Assembly: GCA_045538075.1 (NCBI GenBank)
Contig: JAZSQT010000013.1
Span: forward strand, 1 to 7,229
Length of the DNA stretch: 7,229 nucleotides
Origin: JAZSQT01 sp045538075
Lineage (GTDB): Bacteria; Chrysiogenota; Deferribacteres; Deferribacterales; Mucispirillaceae
Direction of reading: 5' to 3'
Shown here piece after piece: positions 1-7,098 of this stretch (positions are counted from its first letter, which is position 1; each line of letters starts with the position of its first letter). The notes below the pieces were generated by a model that saw only the letters and a program-made list of their open reading frames with translations, searched no databases and had not been told where the DNA came from. The position numbers and the translations under genes are program-made.

Positions 1-689
1 TGTGAATAATGTTTTGCAGAATATAGTCCATCTTCAACTGGCATATTAACTGGATTATTCGCCCATTTTTTAGACAGTTCTAACATTTTATTCATTTCTT
101 TGTTATAGTATTCAATTTTGTCATCAAAATCTTTTATCTTCTTGTCAAGAGTTGCGTTTATTGTATTACTAATAGTTTGCATTTCTTTAAGTTTATAAGA
201 TACTTCTTCGCCAAATGACTTACTTATTGTATTCATATTATTTAATATTCTGTCTGTCTCGCTCTTGACAGACTGCTTAAATTTTTCTGCCTCTTGCTCT
301 CCATCAAAATTAATTTTTTCAATTGTCTCTGTAAGGTCAATTAGCCTATCTACTGTTGTGTCAATACACTCTTGGGTATAACTAAGAACGTCAGCAGACC
401 CTTTTAATTTATTTAAGTTGTTTTCTGCCTCTGCTAATAGATTTTTTATCTCTTTCTCTGTATTTTTTATCGTATCTATTTTATTGTTAAATGTATTAAT
501 TTTGTTATTTACGTCTTGAGATATAGCTAATAATTGACTTAAATCAAACAATGTTCCTATATCTTCAAGCCCATCTATTTTTTCTAAATCCTTAATATTT
601 TCATCAACAATGTAAATAGGGTGGAACTCTTTAACTCCTTTAGATGAGGCTATTTTTAATTTGTTATTCTTGCTTATATAGACTTTCAT
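1..689 (-). CDS. Tail fibre-like protein, N-terminal part (3' end beyond window)
   Basis: Probable receptor-binding tail fibre or fibre-anchor protein. The first 229 codons are visible and the frame stays open to the left edge. The ATG lies two bases after the stop of the giant upstream gene, with a purine-rich AGAGAGGG nine bases before it. Residues 1-50 form a mixed segment (MKVYISKNNKLKIASSKGVK...), possibly the virion attachment part. Residues about 55-205 are almost entirely polar and charged, with regularly spaced Leu/Ile (for example NNKINTFNNKIDTIKNTEKE), as expected of a long trimeric coiled-coil shaft. Residues 207-229 contain KKWANNPVNMPVEDGLYSAK followed by HYS. This resembles the 'KWA-x-NP-x(3)-PVE-x-G-x-YSAKHYA' motif common in phage tail-fibre shafts, which is the main reason for the call. 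Its place after the three internal-protein-like genes equals T7 gene 17. The receptor-binding C-terminus is not in the window, so the host receptor cannot be guessed. Confidence 0.8.
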   Translation of the reverse strand, partial: MKVYISKNNKLKIASSKGVKEFHPIYIVDENIKDLEKIDGLEDIGTLFDLSQLLAISQDVNNKINTFNNKIDTIKNTEKEIKNLLAEAENNLNKLKGSADVLSYTQECIDTTVDRLIDLTETIEKINFDGEQEAEKFKQSVKSETDRILNNMNTISKSFGEEVSYKLKEMQTISNTINATLDKKIKDFDDKIEYYNKEMNKMLELSKKWANNPVNMPVEDGLYSAKHYS

Positions 690-691
690 TA

Positions 692-3600
692 TTATAAACC
701 CTCTCTTCTTTCTTTCTTTTTCTTTCCTTCTTCTTTTCTTTTTCTATTTTCTAATTCTTTTACCCATTTGTCCTGCTCATAATGTCTTACATTAACCCCA
801 AGCGAGCCGAGTAAATCTTCCCATACATTTCTATTTCTGTAATATTTTCGTGGGTCATCTTCTTGAGGAAAGACAATAGATTTACCAGTTTCACCAATAT
901 TAAGCACCCATTTAGGAATAGGAATTGTATTACGGGCAAAATGAACGGCTTTATCCATAAATCCCTCTGAACCTTTATTATAGGTTATTGGTGTTCCATA
1001 ATACATATTATTGTTAATAAAAGGTTCTAATAGCTTTTGAGGGATACCACCAGTTAGATAATTTCTTGCAGTAGAGCCAATATTTTGAGGTGAAAAGTCA
1101 AAGTGTGGAAGCCATCTATCATATTTAATCCCATAAACATTATCGTCAACTTTAAACATAAAACGTCTATCCCAGTTTTTTGGTGCTTCTTCGCCCTTAA
1201 TGTGCGACGGTGCACCAGTTCCCAAAGCTAAAATTTGTGCCAAACCAAATAGCCCACCTATACCAACAAGCGAGCTTATGGCTTGACTTTTCCATATTCC
1301 AGTTCCATAGTTTGTTTTACTAAAAGGATTAACGATAGGTTTATAAAGCTGTTTCATAATTGTAGGGAATACGTGATAAGTCCAAGATACGAATGGAAGT
1401 AATCCAGTATCACGACCTTTGCTAAAAAACCAAGACATTGGACGTCTATAATCTGGTATGATATTTCTTATCTCTTTAACTGCATCTTCTTTTGATACTC
1501 CGTTGGTTCGCAATATCTTATAAAATGCTAATCTTCCCATGTCATCTTCTGCTTGATACATTTTTTCAAAAGTTTCGTTTACTTTATTATATCCTTTTCG
1601 TATGGGGTTTTTTGTCTCTTGTTTTGCAATGCCTCTTTGAGTTAGCATTTCTTGTAATTTACTGCCACCAAATACTCCTACATCTTCTGCCTCTAAATAC
1701 CACTTAACACCGTCATCATTCATTAACTTATTGAATTGTAGATTATCTTCTTCCGTCATTTGATTAGCTATTTTTTTTGCTCTTAGCTCGTTTAGGTTTT
1801 CTATTTTTCTTACTGTGTTTAATGATTTAAGTGTTTCACTAAAAGCCTTAAGAGGCGAAACTCCACTTGTAACCATAAAAGCAACATTAGACATTACGTT
1901 ATTAAGATGAGAAGTAGGGTTATACACTACCCATGCTTTTTTGATTGCCGATAAATACTTAGACCACAATCTTTTAAAAGTATCTTCGTGTCCAAAAATC
2001 TGATTGTATTGATTTTTTAAGTCGGTTGCAATTTCACGTGGAACATATAACCCTTGCATTGCACCCCATTTGCGTCCACTTAAAAGAATATCATCACCCA
2101 TATTATTTTTACTCATATAATTTGTTTGTTCTTTAATATTCTTAAGTAGTCGTCCAGCATTTCGCATATCATATAAATGCTTAAGCGTTTCAACTACGGT
2201 GTAAGAACCGTCTGTAATCTCGCCCATTGCCTCACGTTCTGCCTTACTCCAATCTTGCCTAAACTCGTATTTACCGTTGTCAAGTAGTTCTGCCGTTATT
2301 TTACCCTCGCTTATTCTTCCTATAGCTCCATTGTCTAAATATTTTTGATATTCGTCAGCCGAGCCAACCCATTTTTTGCCTCGTTGATGAATAGGGTGAA
2401 TAGCCTTAGCCCCATTGAATAGTCGCTTTAAGCCTTTGTCTATACTTCTTTCGTAAGACCTATGAAGATAAATTTCGCCCCATTCCTCGTTCGTTTCTTT
2501 GCTTAATATTCCTAAATCTACTAATTCATTTGACAATTTGTTTATTTCTGTTCTAAAGTCTTTCGCTAACCTAACAACTGTATTTGATGCATTATCTACT
2601 TCTTCACCAACTAATAAGTTATGTAAATCTTTTTTGTCTTGAACGCTTAAATGTTCGTTGAGAGCCTTGTATATGATAGATAATTTTGAATCCATTTTGT
2701 CTTGTGAACTTTGCCAATCATCACGCAATTTCAAGTAGTCTTTTTTTTCTGCAAGCCTTGAGTTGAAAAGTAAATTACCCAAATCAGATTTATACACATC
2801 ATTTAATTTACTTCTTATACTTTTGATAAATTGTTTACCATTTGTTTTTTTTGTAGAGTTATTGACTGCCTTAACAATCATTCCCCCACCTTGAACGCCA
2901 CCACCAAACCCAATTAACGCATTAGCCAAAGCGTTATTAAAATTAAAATCTCTGTCCTCTTCATTGGCTTCGTATGCTTCATATCCAATGCCACTAAGCC
3001 CACCAACAATACCTCTTGCAGTAGGTTTACTTCCTTTATTAGCTAAAGAATTAATTACCTCATCTATACTGTTTTCTGTGTCTTTCAACGTTCTTACAAC
3101 ACTATTATTTAAATCAATTCTTTCTCTTGCTTTGTATATAATATCTTCAACTTGATTGTGCCTACTTAAATTTAAGTTGCCCTCTTCATATTTCTTGAAT
3201 AAGTCATCAACATTTTTAATGCCGTTTTCTTTTGCTATTTCTTTTGCTGTTAGTGTTTCTCGTGGCATTCCCATTTCATCATAAACAATGCCACCATATT
3301 CAAAAGTTCCGATGTTTTTTGCGTGTAACTCATTTTCTATTTTATCTCTCAAGGCTTCTAATTCGTCTATTCTGTTTTCGTCAACAAGAACTATCTTAGA
3401 TTTTCCATTTGCTAACTTGCGTATAGAATAAATATCTTTATCTTTATAATGATAATATAACTCTTTGCCTATCTGTGAAGTTTTAATCAAGTTACTATTT
3501 ACTATAATTGCATTCTTTTGAGGAATACTTGAGACTTTACCCTCAAGATAACTTATATCAGCCTTTGATAAAGATTTATTTTTTCTTATCGCTTTAGCGA

Positions 3601-5473
3601 AATTAAGATTAAATCTATCGCCAGTAGATATTAACATACTTGAAAATCTATTTTCTTTAACATTTTCGTTTTTTGTTATTAGAGTTTTTAAGTATTCTTC
3701 TGCTTTATTAGGGTCTATATTCTCATAACTTTTAGTAGAATTATTATAAACAAATCCTTTCTCTTTTAATTCGTTTTTAACCTTACTGCTTAATGCTCCA
3801 TTAAAACGAATAGAACCATTGTTTAAATCAATCTCTTTTACACCAATTTCGGTATTATTTAACACATCGTCAGCGATTGCTTTCTGCTCTGCTAATTCGT
3901 TTAATGTGTCTAACGTTTCTACTGGAGCCGTAACTACATCATCAGACGGATTAACTATATCATCTACAACATTTGATGTAGTTAATGGTTCTGTCATCTC
4001 ATTTTGCACGCTTGATGTAATAGTATTATCTACTTGATTGTTTATCGGCAAAACATTTTCTACTGTTTCGCTTATTGGTTCTTTCGTGAATATATCATAA
4101 CGGACACCGTTATAATCTATGTATGGTTGTTCTGTCATTTCGGACTGGATTTTATTTTTTAATTCTTCTGCTTTAGGATTTTTGATATTATTATTTTTTA
4201 CTTGTTCTTTTATCTTATAATGATAGCCTTTTGCATTTTTAAGTCTATCGTTAAATTCGTCATTATACTTGCTTAATTGAATATCTATACTGTTATCTAA
4301 TTCGCTAACATTACTATCAATTATATTATCTACTGGGTTTTGTCTTAATACGTCATCATTAGAATTTTTAAAAACTTCCTCTAATTCTGCTTGTCGTTTT
4401 GCCCTTGCTCCTTTATTTAATGTTCCTAAAAGGTTCGCTCTCTCTTTCTTTAGCTCTGTATCATTAGCCCACGCATTATTGATTGCATCGTCTATTTGTT
4501 GTTCTGTATTGACTTCATCAATATAATTGTTTCGCCAGTTATCATTTATTGCACTATCAACGGTAGTTGTAGTATCATCTGATAAGTAGTTGCGTATATT
4601 GTCAGCCATATCTCCATCAGCTTGACTTGATGTATAATCGTCTAAAGTTCTTGACTGTGGCTGTGGTTGTGGTTGATTTTGTTGTGATGAAATTTCTATA
4701 TTATCTGATGTAGTTATTTCATCAGCTGTAGGCGTTATATTTTCTTGAACTTCGTCAGTTTTATTAGCTTTACGGTTTTTCAATATATCTCTACCTTTAG
4801 ATAATCCACGTAAAACCCCATATAAAGCACCACCACCAAGACCACCAAATATTGCAGACTTAACTAAGTCCTCTGCTTTTTCTTCTTCTGTCTTGTATGT
4901 ATTCCCATAATCCCTTAATAATTGGTCGCCACTTGCTAAAGCTCCACTTCCAAGAACTGCTTTACCTAAAGCCCAAGCTCCTTTTCCAGCGAATGATTGA
5001 GGAATTAAATTTGTAGGGCTTGCCATAACATTAGCAAATGCTCCTATATTTTCATGTCCGTGTGTGTATGTATTTTCTTTTGCTGTTTTTGCTTTATCGT
5101 TATGGTATTCTATTTTATCTTGTCTTGATTTGCTTTTTTCTCCTCTTTGTTTATTTAACCTTTCTTTATAATCGTCTCCGTATAGCTGTTTATTAATTGC
5201 TTGTAGTTCGCTGTCATTGTCGTTTGCTTCTTGTGTTCCTTTTGTAACATTATCCAACAACTTATTAGCAGTTGCCATATGTTCGTGATAACTTTGTTTA
5301 ATTCCCTCTTTAATACTTCCAAGAACACTACTTGATTTTCTTATTGCTTCCTCGTATTCAGAGGGCGACAACTCAAAATACTTTCCGTCTCGTTCTTCAA
5401 CAATTCTTACTTGTCCGTTTTTATCTATTCCTTTAACTGCTGTAACGCCGTTGCTTAATGTGAACCTTTCCAT
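692..5473 (-). CDS. Giant internal virion / DNA-ejection protein (T7 gp16-like by position) with polyvalent-protein-like domains
   Basis: A 1593-residue protein, probably carried in the capsid and ejected into the host envelope at infection. Residues about 150-230 hold two Gly/Ala-rich hydrophobic stretches (AWALGKAVLGSGALASG and AIFGGLGGGALYGVLRGL). Residues about 240-545 are an Asn/Asp/Thr-rich, probably disordered linker with a QPQPQPQ run at 267-273. Residues about 545-600 form a small domain containing LKEKGFVYNN. A third Gly-rich stretch lies at about 818-870 (ALIGFGGGVQGGGMIV). Residues about 930-1010 are helical and charged, ending in GEIYLHRSYE. Residues about 1135-1385 resemble the C-terminal module of phage large polyvalent proteins, and a hydrophobic segment follows at 1398-1421. 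The tail is Lys/Arg/Glu-rich (ENRKRKEEGKKKKERREGL). The start is supported by AAAGG eight bases upstream, overlapping the stop of the previous gene. No lytic transglycosylase motif was recognised, unlike T7 gp16. A tape measure is less likely given the flanking genes. The role is inferred; the gene itself is certain. Confidence 0.8.
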   Translation of the reverse strand: MERFTLSNGVTAVKGIDKNGQVRIVEERDGKYFELSPSEYEEAIRKSSSVLGSIKEGIKQSYHEHMATANKLLDNVTKGTQEANDNDSELQAINKQLYGDDYKERLNKQRGEKSKSRQDKIEYHNDKAKTAKENTYTHGHENIGAFANVMASPTNLIPQSFAGKGAWALGKAVLGSGALASGDQLLRDYGNTYKTEEEKAEDLVKSAIFGGLGGGALYGVLRGLSKGRDILKNRKANKTDEVQENITPTADEITTSDNIEISSQQNQPQPQPQSRTLDDYTSSQADGDMADNIRNYLSDDTTTTVDSAINDNWRNNYIDEVNTEQQIDDAINNAWANDTELKKERANLLGTLNKGARAKRQAELEEVFKNSNDDVLRQNPVDNIIDSNVSELDNSIDIQLSKYNDEFNDRLKNAKGYHYKIKEQVKNNNIKNPKAEELKNKIQSEMTEQPYIDYNGVRYDIFTKEPISETVENVLPINNQVDNTITSSVQNEMTEPLTTSNVVDDIVNPSDDVVTAPVETLDTLNELAEQKAIADDVLNNTEIGVKEIDLNNGSIRFNGALSSKVKNELKEKGFVYNNSTKSYENIDPNKAEEYLKTLITKNENVKENRFSSMLISTGDRFNLNFAKAIRKNKSLSKADISYLEGKVSSIPQKNAIIVNSNLIKTSQIGKELYYHYKDKDIYSIRKLANGKSKIVLVDENRIDELEALRDKIENELHAKNIGTFEYGGIVYDEMGMPRETLTAKEIAKENGIKNVDDLFKKYEEGNLNLSRHNQVEDIIYKARERIDLNNSVVRTLKDTENSIDEVINSLANKGSKPTARGIVGGLSGIGYEAYEANEEDRDFNFNNALANALIGFGGGVQGGGMIVKAVNNSTKKTNGKQFIKSIRSKLNDVYKSDLGNLLFNSRLAEKKDYLKLRDDWQSSQDKMDSKLSIIYKALNEHLSVQDKKDLHNLLVGEEVDNASNTVVRLAKDFRTEINKLSNELVDLGILSKETNEEWGEIYLHRSYERSIDKGLKRLFNGAKAIHPIHQRGKKWVGSADEYQKYLDNGAIGRISEGKITAELLDNGKYEFRQDWSKAEREAMGEITDGSYTVVETLKHLYDMRNAGRLLKNIKEQTNYMSKNNMGDDILLSGRKWGAMQGLYVPREIATDLKNQYNQIFGHEDTFKRLWSKYLSAIKKAWVVYNPTSHLNNVMSNVAFMVTSGVSPLKAFSETLKSLNTVRKIENLNELRAKKIANQMTEEDNLQFNKLMNDDGVKWYLEAEDVGVFGGSKLQEMLTQRGIAKQETKNPIRKGYNKVNETFEKMYQAEDDMGRLAFYKILRTNGVSKEDAVKEIRNIIPDYRRPMSWFFSKGRDTGLLPFVSWTYHVFPTIMKQLYKPIVNPFSKTNYGTGIWKSQAISSLVGIGGLFGLAQILALGTGAPSHIKGEEAPKNWDRRFMFKVDDNVYGIKYDRWLPHFDFSPQNIGSTARNYLTGGIPQKLLEPFINNNMYYGTPITYNKGSEGFMDKAVHFARNTIPIPKWVLNIGETGKSIVFPQEDDPRKYYRNRNVWEDLLGSLGVNVRHYEQDKWVKELENRKRKEEGKKKKERREGL
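699..706 (-). promoter_or_regulatory. Ribosome-binding site of the tail-fibre gene
   Basis: AGAGAGGG lies nine bases before the ATG at 689 and is wholly inside the last codons of the upstream gene. This suggests translational coupling of the fibre to the giant protein. Confidence 0.6.
699..745 (-). repeat. 47-base uninterrupted purine tract (pyrimidine on the plus strand)
   Basis: The coding strand is purine-only for 47 bases at the 3' end of the giant gene. It encodes the Lys/Arg/Glu-rich C-terminus and contains the ribosome-binding site of the tail-fibre gene. Most of the pattern follows from AAA, AAG, AGA, GAA and GAG codons. The run may keep the fibre start region unstructured. Confidence 0.8.
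1319..2071 (-). other. C-terminal conserved module (residues about 1135-1385), LPD38-like
   Basis: This part of the giant protein carries a series of motifs that I associate with the C-terminal region of large phage polyvalent proteins, most like large polyvalent protein-associated domain 38. In order they are WGAMQGLYVPREIATDL (about 1137-1153), KKAWVVYNPTSHLNNVMSN (about 1175-1193), MGRLAFYKILRTNGVSKEDA (about 1311-1330), IIPDYRRP, and a hydrophobic aromatic stretch around LLPFVSWTYHVFPTI (about 1357-1371). The Asn-Pro and His-x-Asn-Asn residues and the Asp-Tyr before the aromatic stretch look like conserved anchor points. The family name is from memory of its pattern, not a profile search. 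The biochemical function of the domain is not known to me. Its place next to hydrophobic segments suggests a structural or membrane-channel role. Confidence 0.5.
3674..3841 (-). other. Small GF-Y domain in the giant protein (residues about 545-600)
   Basis: The segment reads EIDLNNGSIRFNGALSSKVK, then NELKEKGFVYNNSTKSYENI, then an acidic helix with AEEYLKTL. The pattern 'strand, helix ending in LK-x(2)-GF, strand with aromatic, turn, strand, helix' resembles a small domain often seen in mobile-element and phage polyvalent proteins with the consensus LK-x(2)-GFRWS-x-K-x(3)-WYA. Here the two tryptophan positions appear as Tyr. The resemblance is by eye only and the domain's activity is not established. 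Confidence 0.35.
4655..4675 (-). repeat. Short Gln-Pro codon repeat
   Basis: Three and a half tandem CAA/CAG-CCA units encode QPQPQPQ (residues 267-273) in the linker of the giant protein. The repeat probably gives an extended flexible hinge, and its unit number could vary by slippage. Confidence 0.7.
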
Positions 5474-5481
5474 TAGTCCTA

Positions 5482-5486
5482 CCTTT
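5482..5486 (-). promoter_or_regulatory. Ribosome-binding site of the giant gene
   Basis: AAAGG, eight bases before the ATG at 5473, overlaps the TAA stop (5487-5485) of the 407-residue gene. A second TAGGA sits only three bases from the ATG, probably too close to act. The site supports this ATG and coupling to the upstream gene. Confidence 0.6.
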
Positions 5487-6708
5487 ATTGATTAAATACT
5501 TCACTTATTTCTTTTTTATTTGCTGGTGTTGTATAACCATTTAATCTCATAGCTATCATTTGTTTAAACTTTTCATTATCTCTCATTTCTTTAGGCACCA
5601 AATCTAAAACGCTTTCCCCGTATTTTATAAAATCTCTTACAACAACATCTGCATAGTCATTTAAAAGTTTTACTATTTGCTCTCCGTTGCCTTTCGTGTA
5701 ATTACCTTTTTCAACATTGTAATTTGTCATCTTTTCTGCAAGGTCTATATCCGTATCAAAACCTAAAAAGCCGTCAATAGTTCTGACAGTGTTATATCTT
5801 CCGTTTAAGATATCTATTGCAAACGCTTTATCACCACTCGTCCATAACGCTTGTTCTGCTAAAACAACAACCTTTGGGTCATATCCATTCTTAATTTGCT
5901 CTGTCCTAAAGTTTTTCAGTGCATTTTCTGTTACTCCTAAATCTTTAATTATCCTACCTTGTTCATCTATTATAACACGGTGTTCTACGCCATTAATTAC
6001 TTTATACGTTTGCTTATATTTGTTGCCACTACCACTACCTTTCAGTCTCAATAAATCTGCTTGACTCTCGTATGGCTTTGTCATATAAGGGTCGCCGAAA
6101 AGTTGTCCGTTTCTATAATCTTGTCTCATATACGCTTTCTTATCCTCATCAAAATAATCTTTATGAGTTATAATTGGATTAAAGATTTTATCTAATTCTT
6201 TACCCATTAAAGCTGCGGCAGAGTAATTACCATCATTAAGGACATCAGCTAAAGCCCATTGCTCGTTAGTATATGGTTTATCTGCTTTCCAAGTGTTAAA
6301 AGCCTCTCTATAATTTTGAACCCCATTGTTTAGCGTTTCTTGATTTATTGGTGAACCATTGGTCTTATAAGCATCAAACAATGAAGAATAATTAATATTA
6401 TTGTTATTTGGACTTGCTTGTGGCTCTTGTGTCGCTTGCAAAGGAATAGGGGTGCTGTTCTGTGCCTCGCCAAAAATATTTAATTGTTGAGGGGTATAAT
6501 TATTTTTAAATTTATCTTTACCCATTACCTTATCGGCTAAATCCCCAAGCTGTTTTGCTTGTCTTTCTTTCTCTTTTCTTTCTAAGTCAAGTTTGTATTG
6601 TAGTTGCCTACGCTCAAGCATTTCTTTATCTGCCGTATTAAAACCTTGATTAAAGCCATCGTTAAATGCTTTGCCTATCATATTTCCAGATAATGCCCAT
6701 AAGCTCAT
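5485..6708 (-). CDS. Probable internal virion protein of 407 residues (T7 gp15-like by position)
   Basis: I do not recognise this protein by sequence. It lies between a small amphipathic protein and the giant ejection-like protein, which is the place of T7 gene 15, although T7 gp15 is larger (about 747 residues). Residues 1-25 are aromatic and Gly/Asn-rich (FNDGFNQGFN). Residues about 26-57 form a highly charged helix, likely a coiled coil (EMLERRQLQYKLDLERKEKE). Residues 82-107 are a Pro/Gln/Asn-rich linker. Residues 132-175 look helical. A KGSGSGNK hinge at 223-230 precedes a strand pair, YKVINGVEHRVIIDEQGRI (235-253). The rest is mostly helical. There is no signal peptide, membrane segment or catalytic motif. 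The start is set by AGGAG seven bases upstream. A soluble structural or ejected protein fits best, and other minor virion roles remain possible. Confidence 0.7.
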   Translation of the reverse strand: MSLWALSGNMIGKAFNDGFNQGFNTADKEMLERRQLQYKLDLERKEKERQAKQLGDLADKVMGKDKFKNNYTPQQLNIFGEAQNSTPIPLQATQEPQASPNNNNINYSSLFDAYKTNGSPINQETLNNGVQNYREAFNTWKADKPYTNEQWALADVLNDGNYSAAALMGKELDKIFNPIITHKDYFDEDKKAYMRQDYRNGQLFGDPYMTKPYESQADLLRLKGSGSGNKYKQTYKVINGVEHRVIIDEQGRIIKDLGVTENALKNFRTEQIKNGYDPKVVVLAEQALWTSGDKAFAIDILNGRYNTVRTIDGFLGFDTDIDLAEKMTNYNVEKGNYTKGNGEQIVKLLNDYADVVVRDFIKYGESVLDLVPKEMRDNEKFKQMIAMRLNGYTTPANKKEISEVFNQ

Positions 6709-6715
6709 ATTAATT

Positions 6716-6720
6716 CTCCT
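6716..6720 (-). promoter_or_regulatory. Ribosome-binding site of the 407-residue gene
   Basis: A perfect AGGAG lies seven bases before the ATG at 6708, in the 13-base gap after the previous stop. It fixes this ATG over the internal Met at residue 10. Confidence 0.75.
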
Positions 6721-6721
6721 A

Positions 6722-7096
6722 TTAACCTAAGCCAAACCAAGTGGCCGGATTAAACATTTTTCCTACGCCATCGCCAATACCTTTAGCAACACTACCACCT
6801 AAATGTTGTAAAAATCCTGCACTATCTTGTTGACTAAAGGCTGGGTTAATCAATTGCATCTGATTATCCCAATACGTTTTATCAGCTAAAGCACTTGCAT
6901 TAGCTAAAGCATTGCTCCCAACACTTGAATTGATAACGCCTCTACTTGCAAGATTATTAAGTGCTTTGCCAGCAAACTGATTAAAATCTGCCATACGATT
7001 ATCTCGGTTAGCTATCTTGTTATATAGCTCGTCTTGTCGCTTGCTTGCCTTATCACTACCTAAAAAAAAGTCGCCTAAATCATTCCAAAAACTCAT
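6722..7096 (-). CDS. Small internal virion protein (T7 gp14-like by position)
   Basis: A 124-residue protein. Residues 1-13 are aromatic and hydrophobic (MSFWNDLGDFFLG). Residues 15-45 form a charged then mixed helix. Residues 46-76 contain NNLASRGVINSSVGSNALAN, resembling the 'RG-(V/L)-x-NSS' helix pattern found in small phage ejection and internal proteins. Residues 99-124 are Gly-rich and amphipathic (LGGSVAKGIGDGVGKMFNP), as expected of a peptide that can lie on or enter a membrane. There is no signal peptide or catalytic motif. In T7, gp14 is thought to enter the outer membrane and start the ejection channel. This protein is shorter than gp14 (196 residues) but has the right position and character. 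The start has AGGAG ten bases upstream, a slightly long spacing. The assignment is inferred from context and composition. Confidence 0.7.
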   Translation of the reverse strand: MSFWNDLGDFFLGSDKASKRQDELYNKIANRDNRMADFNQFAGKALNNLASRGVINSSVGSNALANASALADKTYWDNQMQLINPAFSQQDSAGFLQHLGGSVAKGIGDGVGKMFNPATWFGLG

Positions 7097-7098
7097 AA

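Noticed and set aside
699..771. T-rich stretch on the plus strand as a terminator
   Set aside because: No hairpin precedes it, no plus-strand gene exists to terminate, and it is coding sequence on the minus strand.
1492..1707. 71-codon plus-strand open frame
   Set aside because: It lies entirely antisense to the giant gene, with composition explained by the reverse of its codons, and has no convincing ribosome-binding site or family resemblance.
2964..3155. 63-codon plus-strand open frame
   Set aside because: Antisense to the giant gene; its Pro/Leu/Ser-rich peptide is what the reverse of Gly- and Asn-rich coding gives.
3819..4037. 72-codon plus-strand open frame
   Set aside because: Antisense to the Asn/Asp/Thr-rich linker; Ser/Val/Thr low complexity is a by-product of the opposite strand.
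692..5473. Giant protein as a siphovirus tape measure
   Set aside because: Length and hydrophobic segments would allow it, but it lacks long repetitive helices, and the flanking small internal-like proteins and directly following fibre fit a podovirus ejection cassette better.
5789..6064. 91-codon plus-strand open frame with hydrophobic stretches
   Set aside because: Antisense to the 407-residue gene; although it looks membrane-like, it has no neighbours on its strand and no support for a start.
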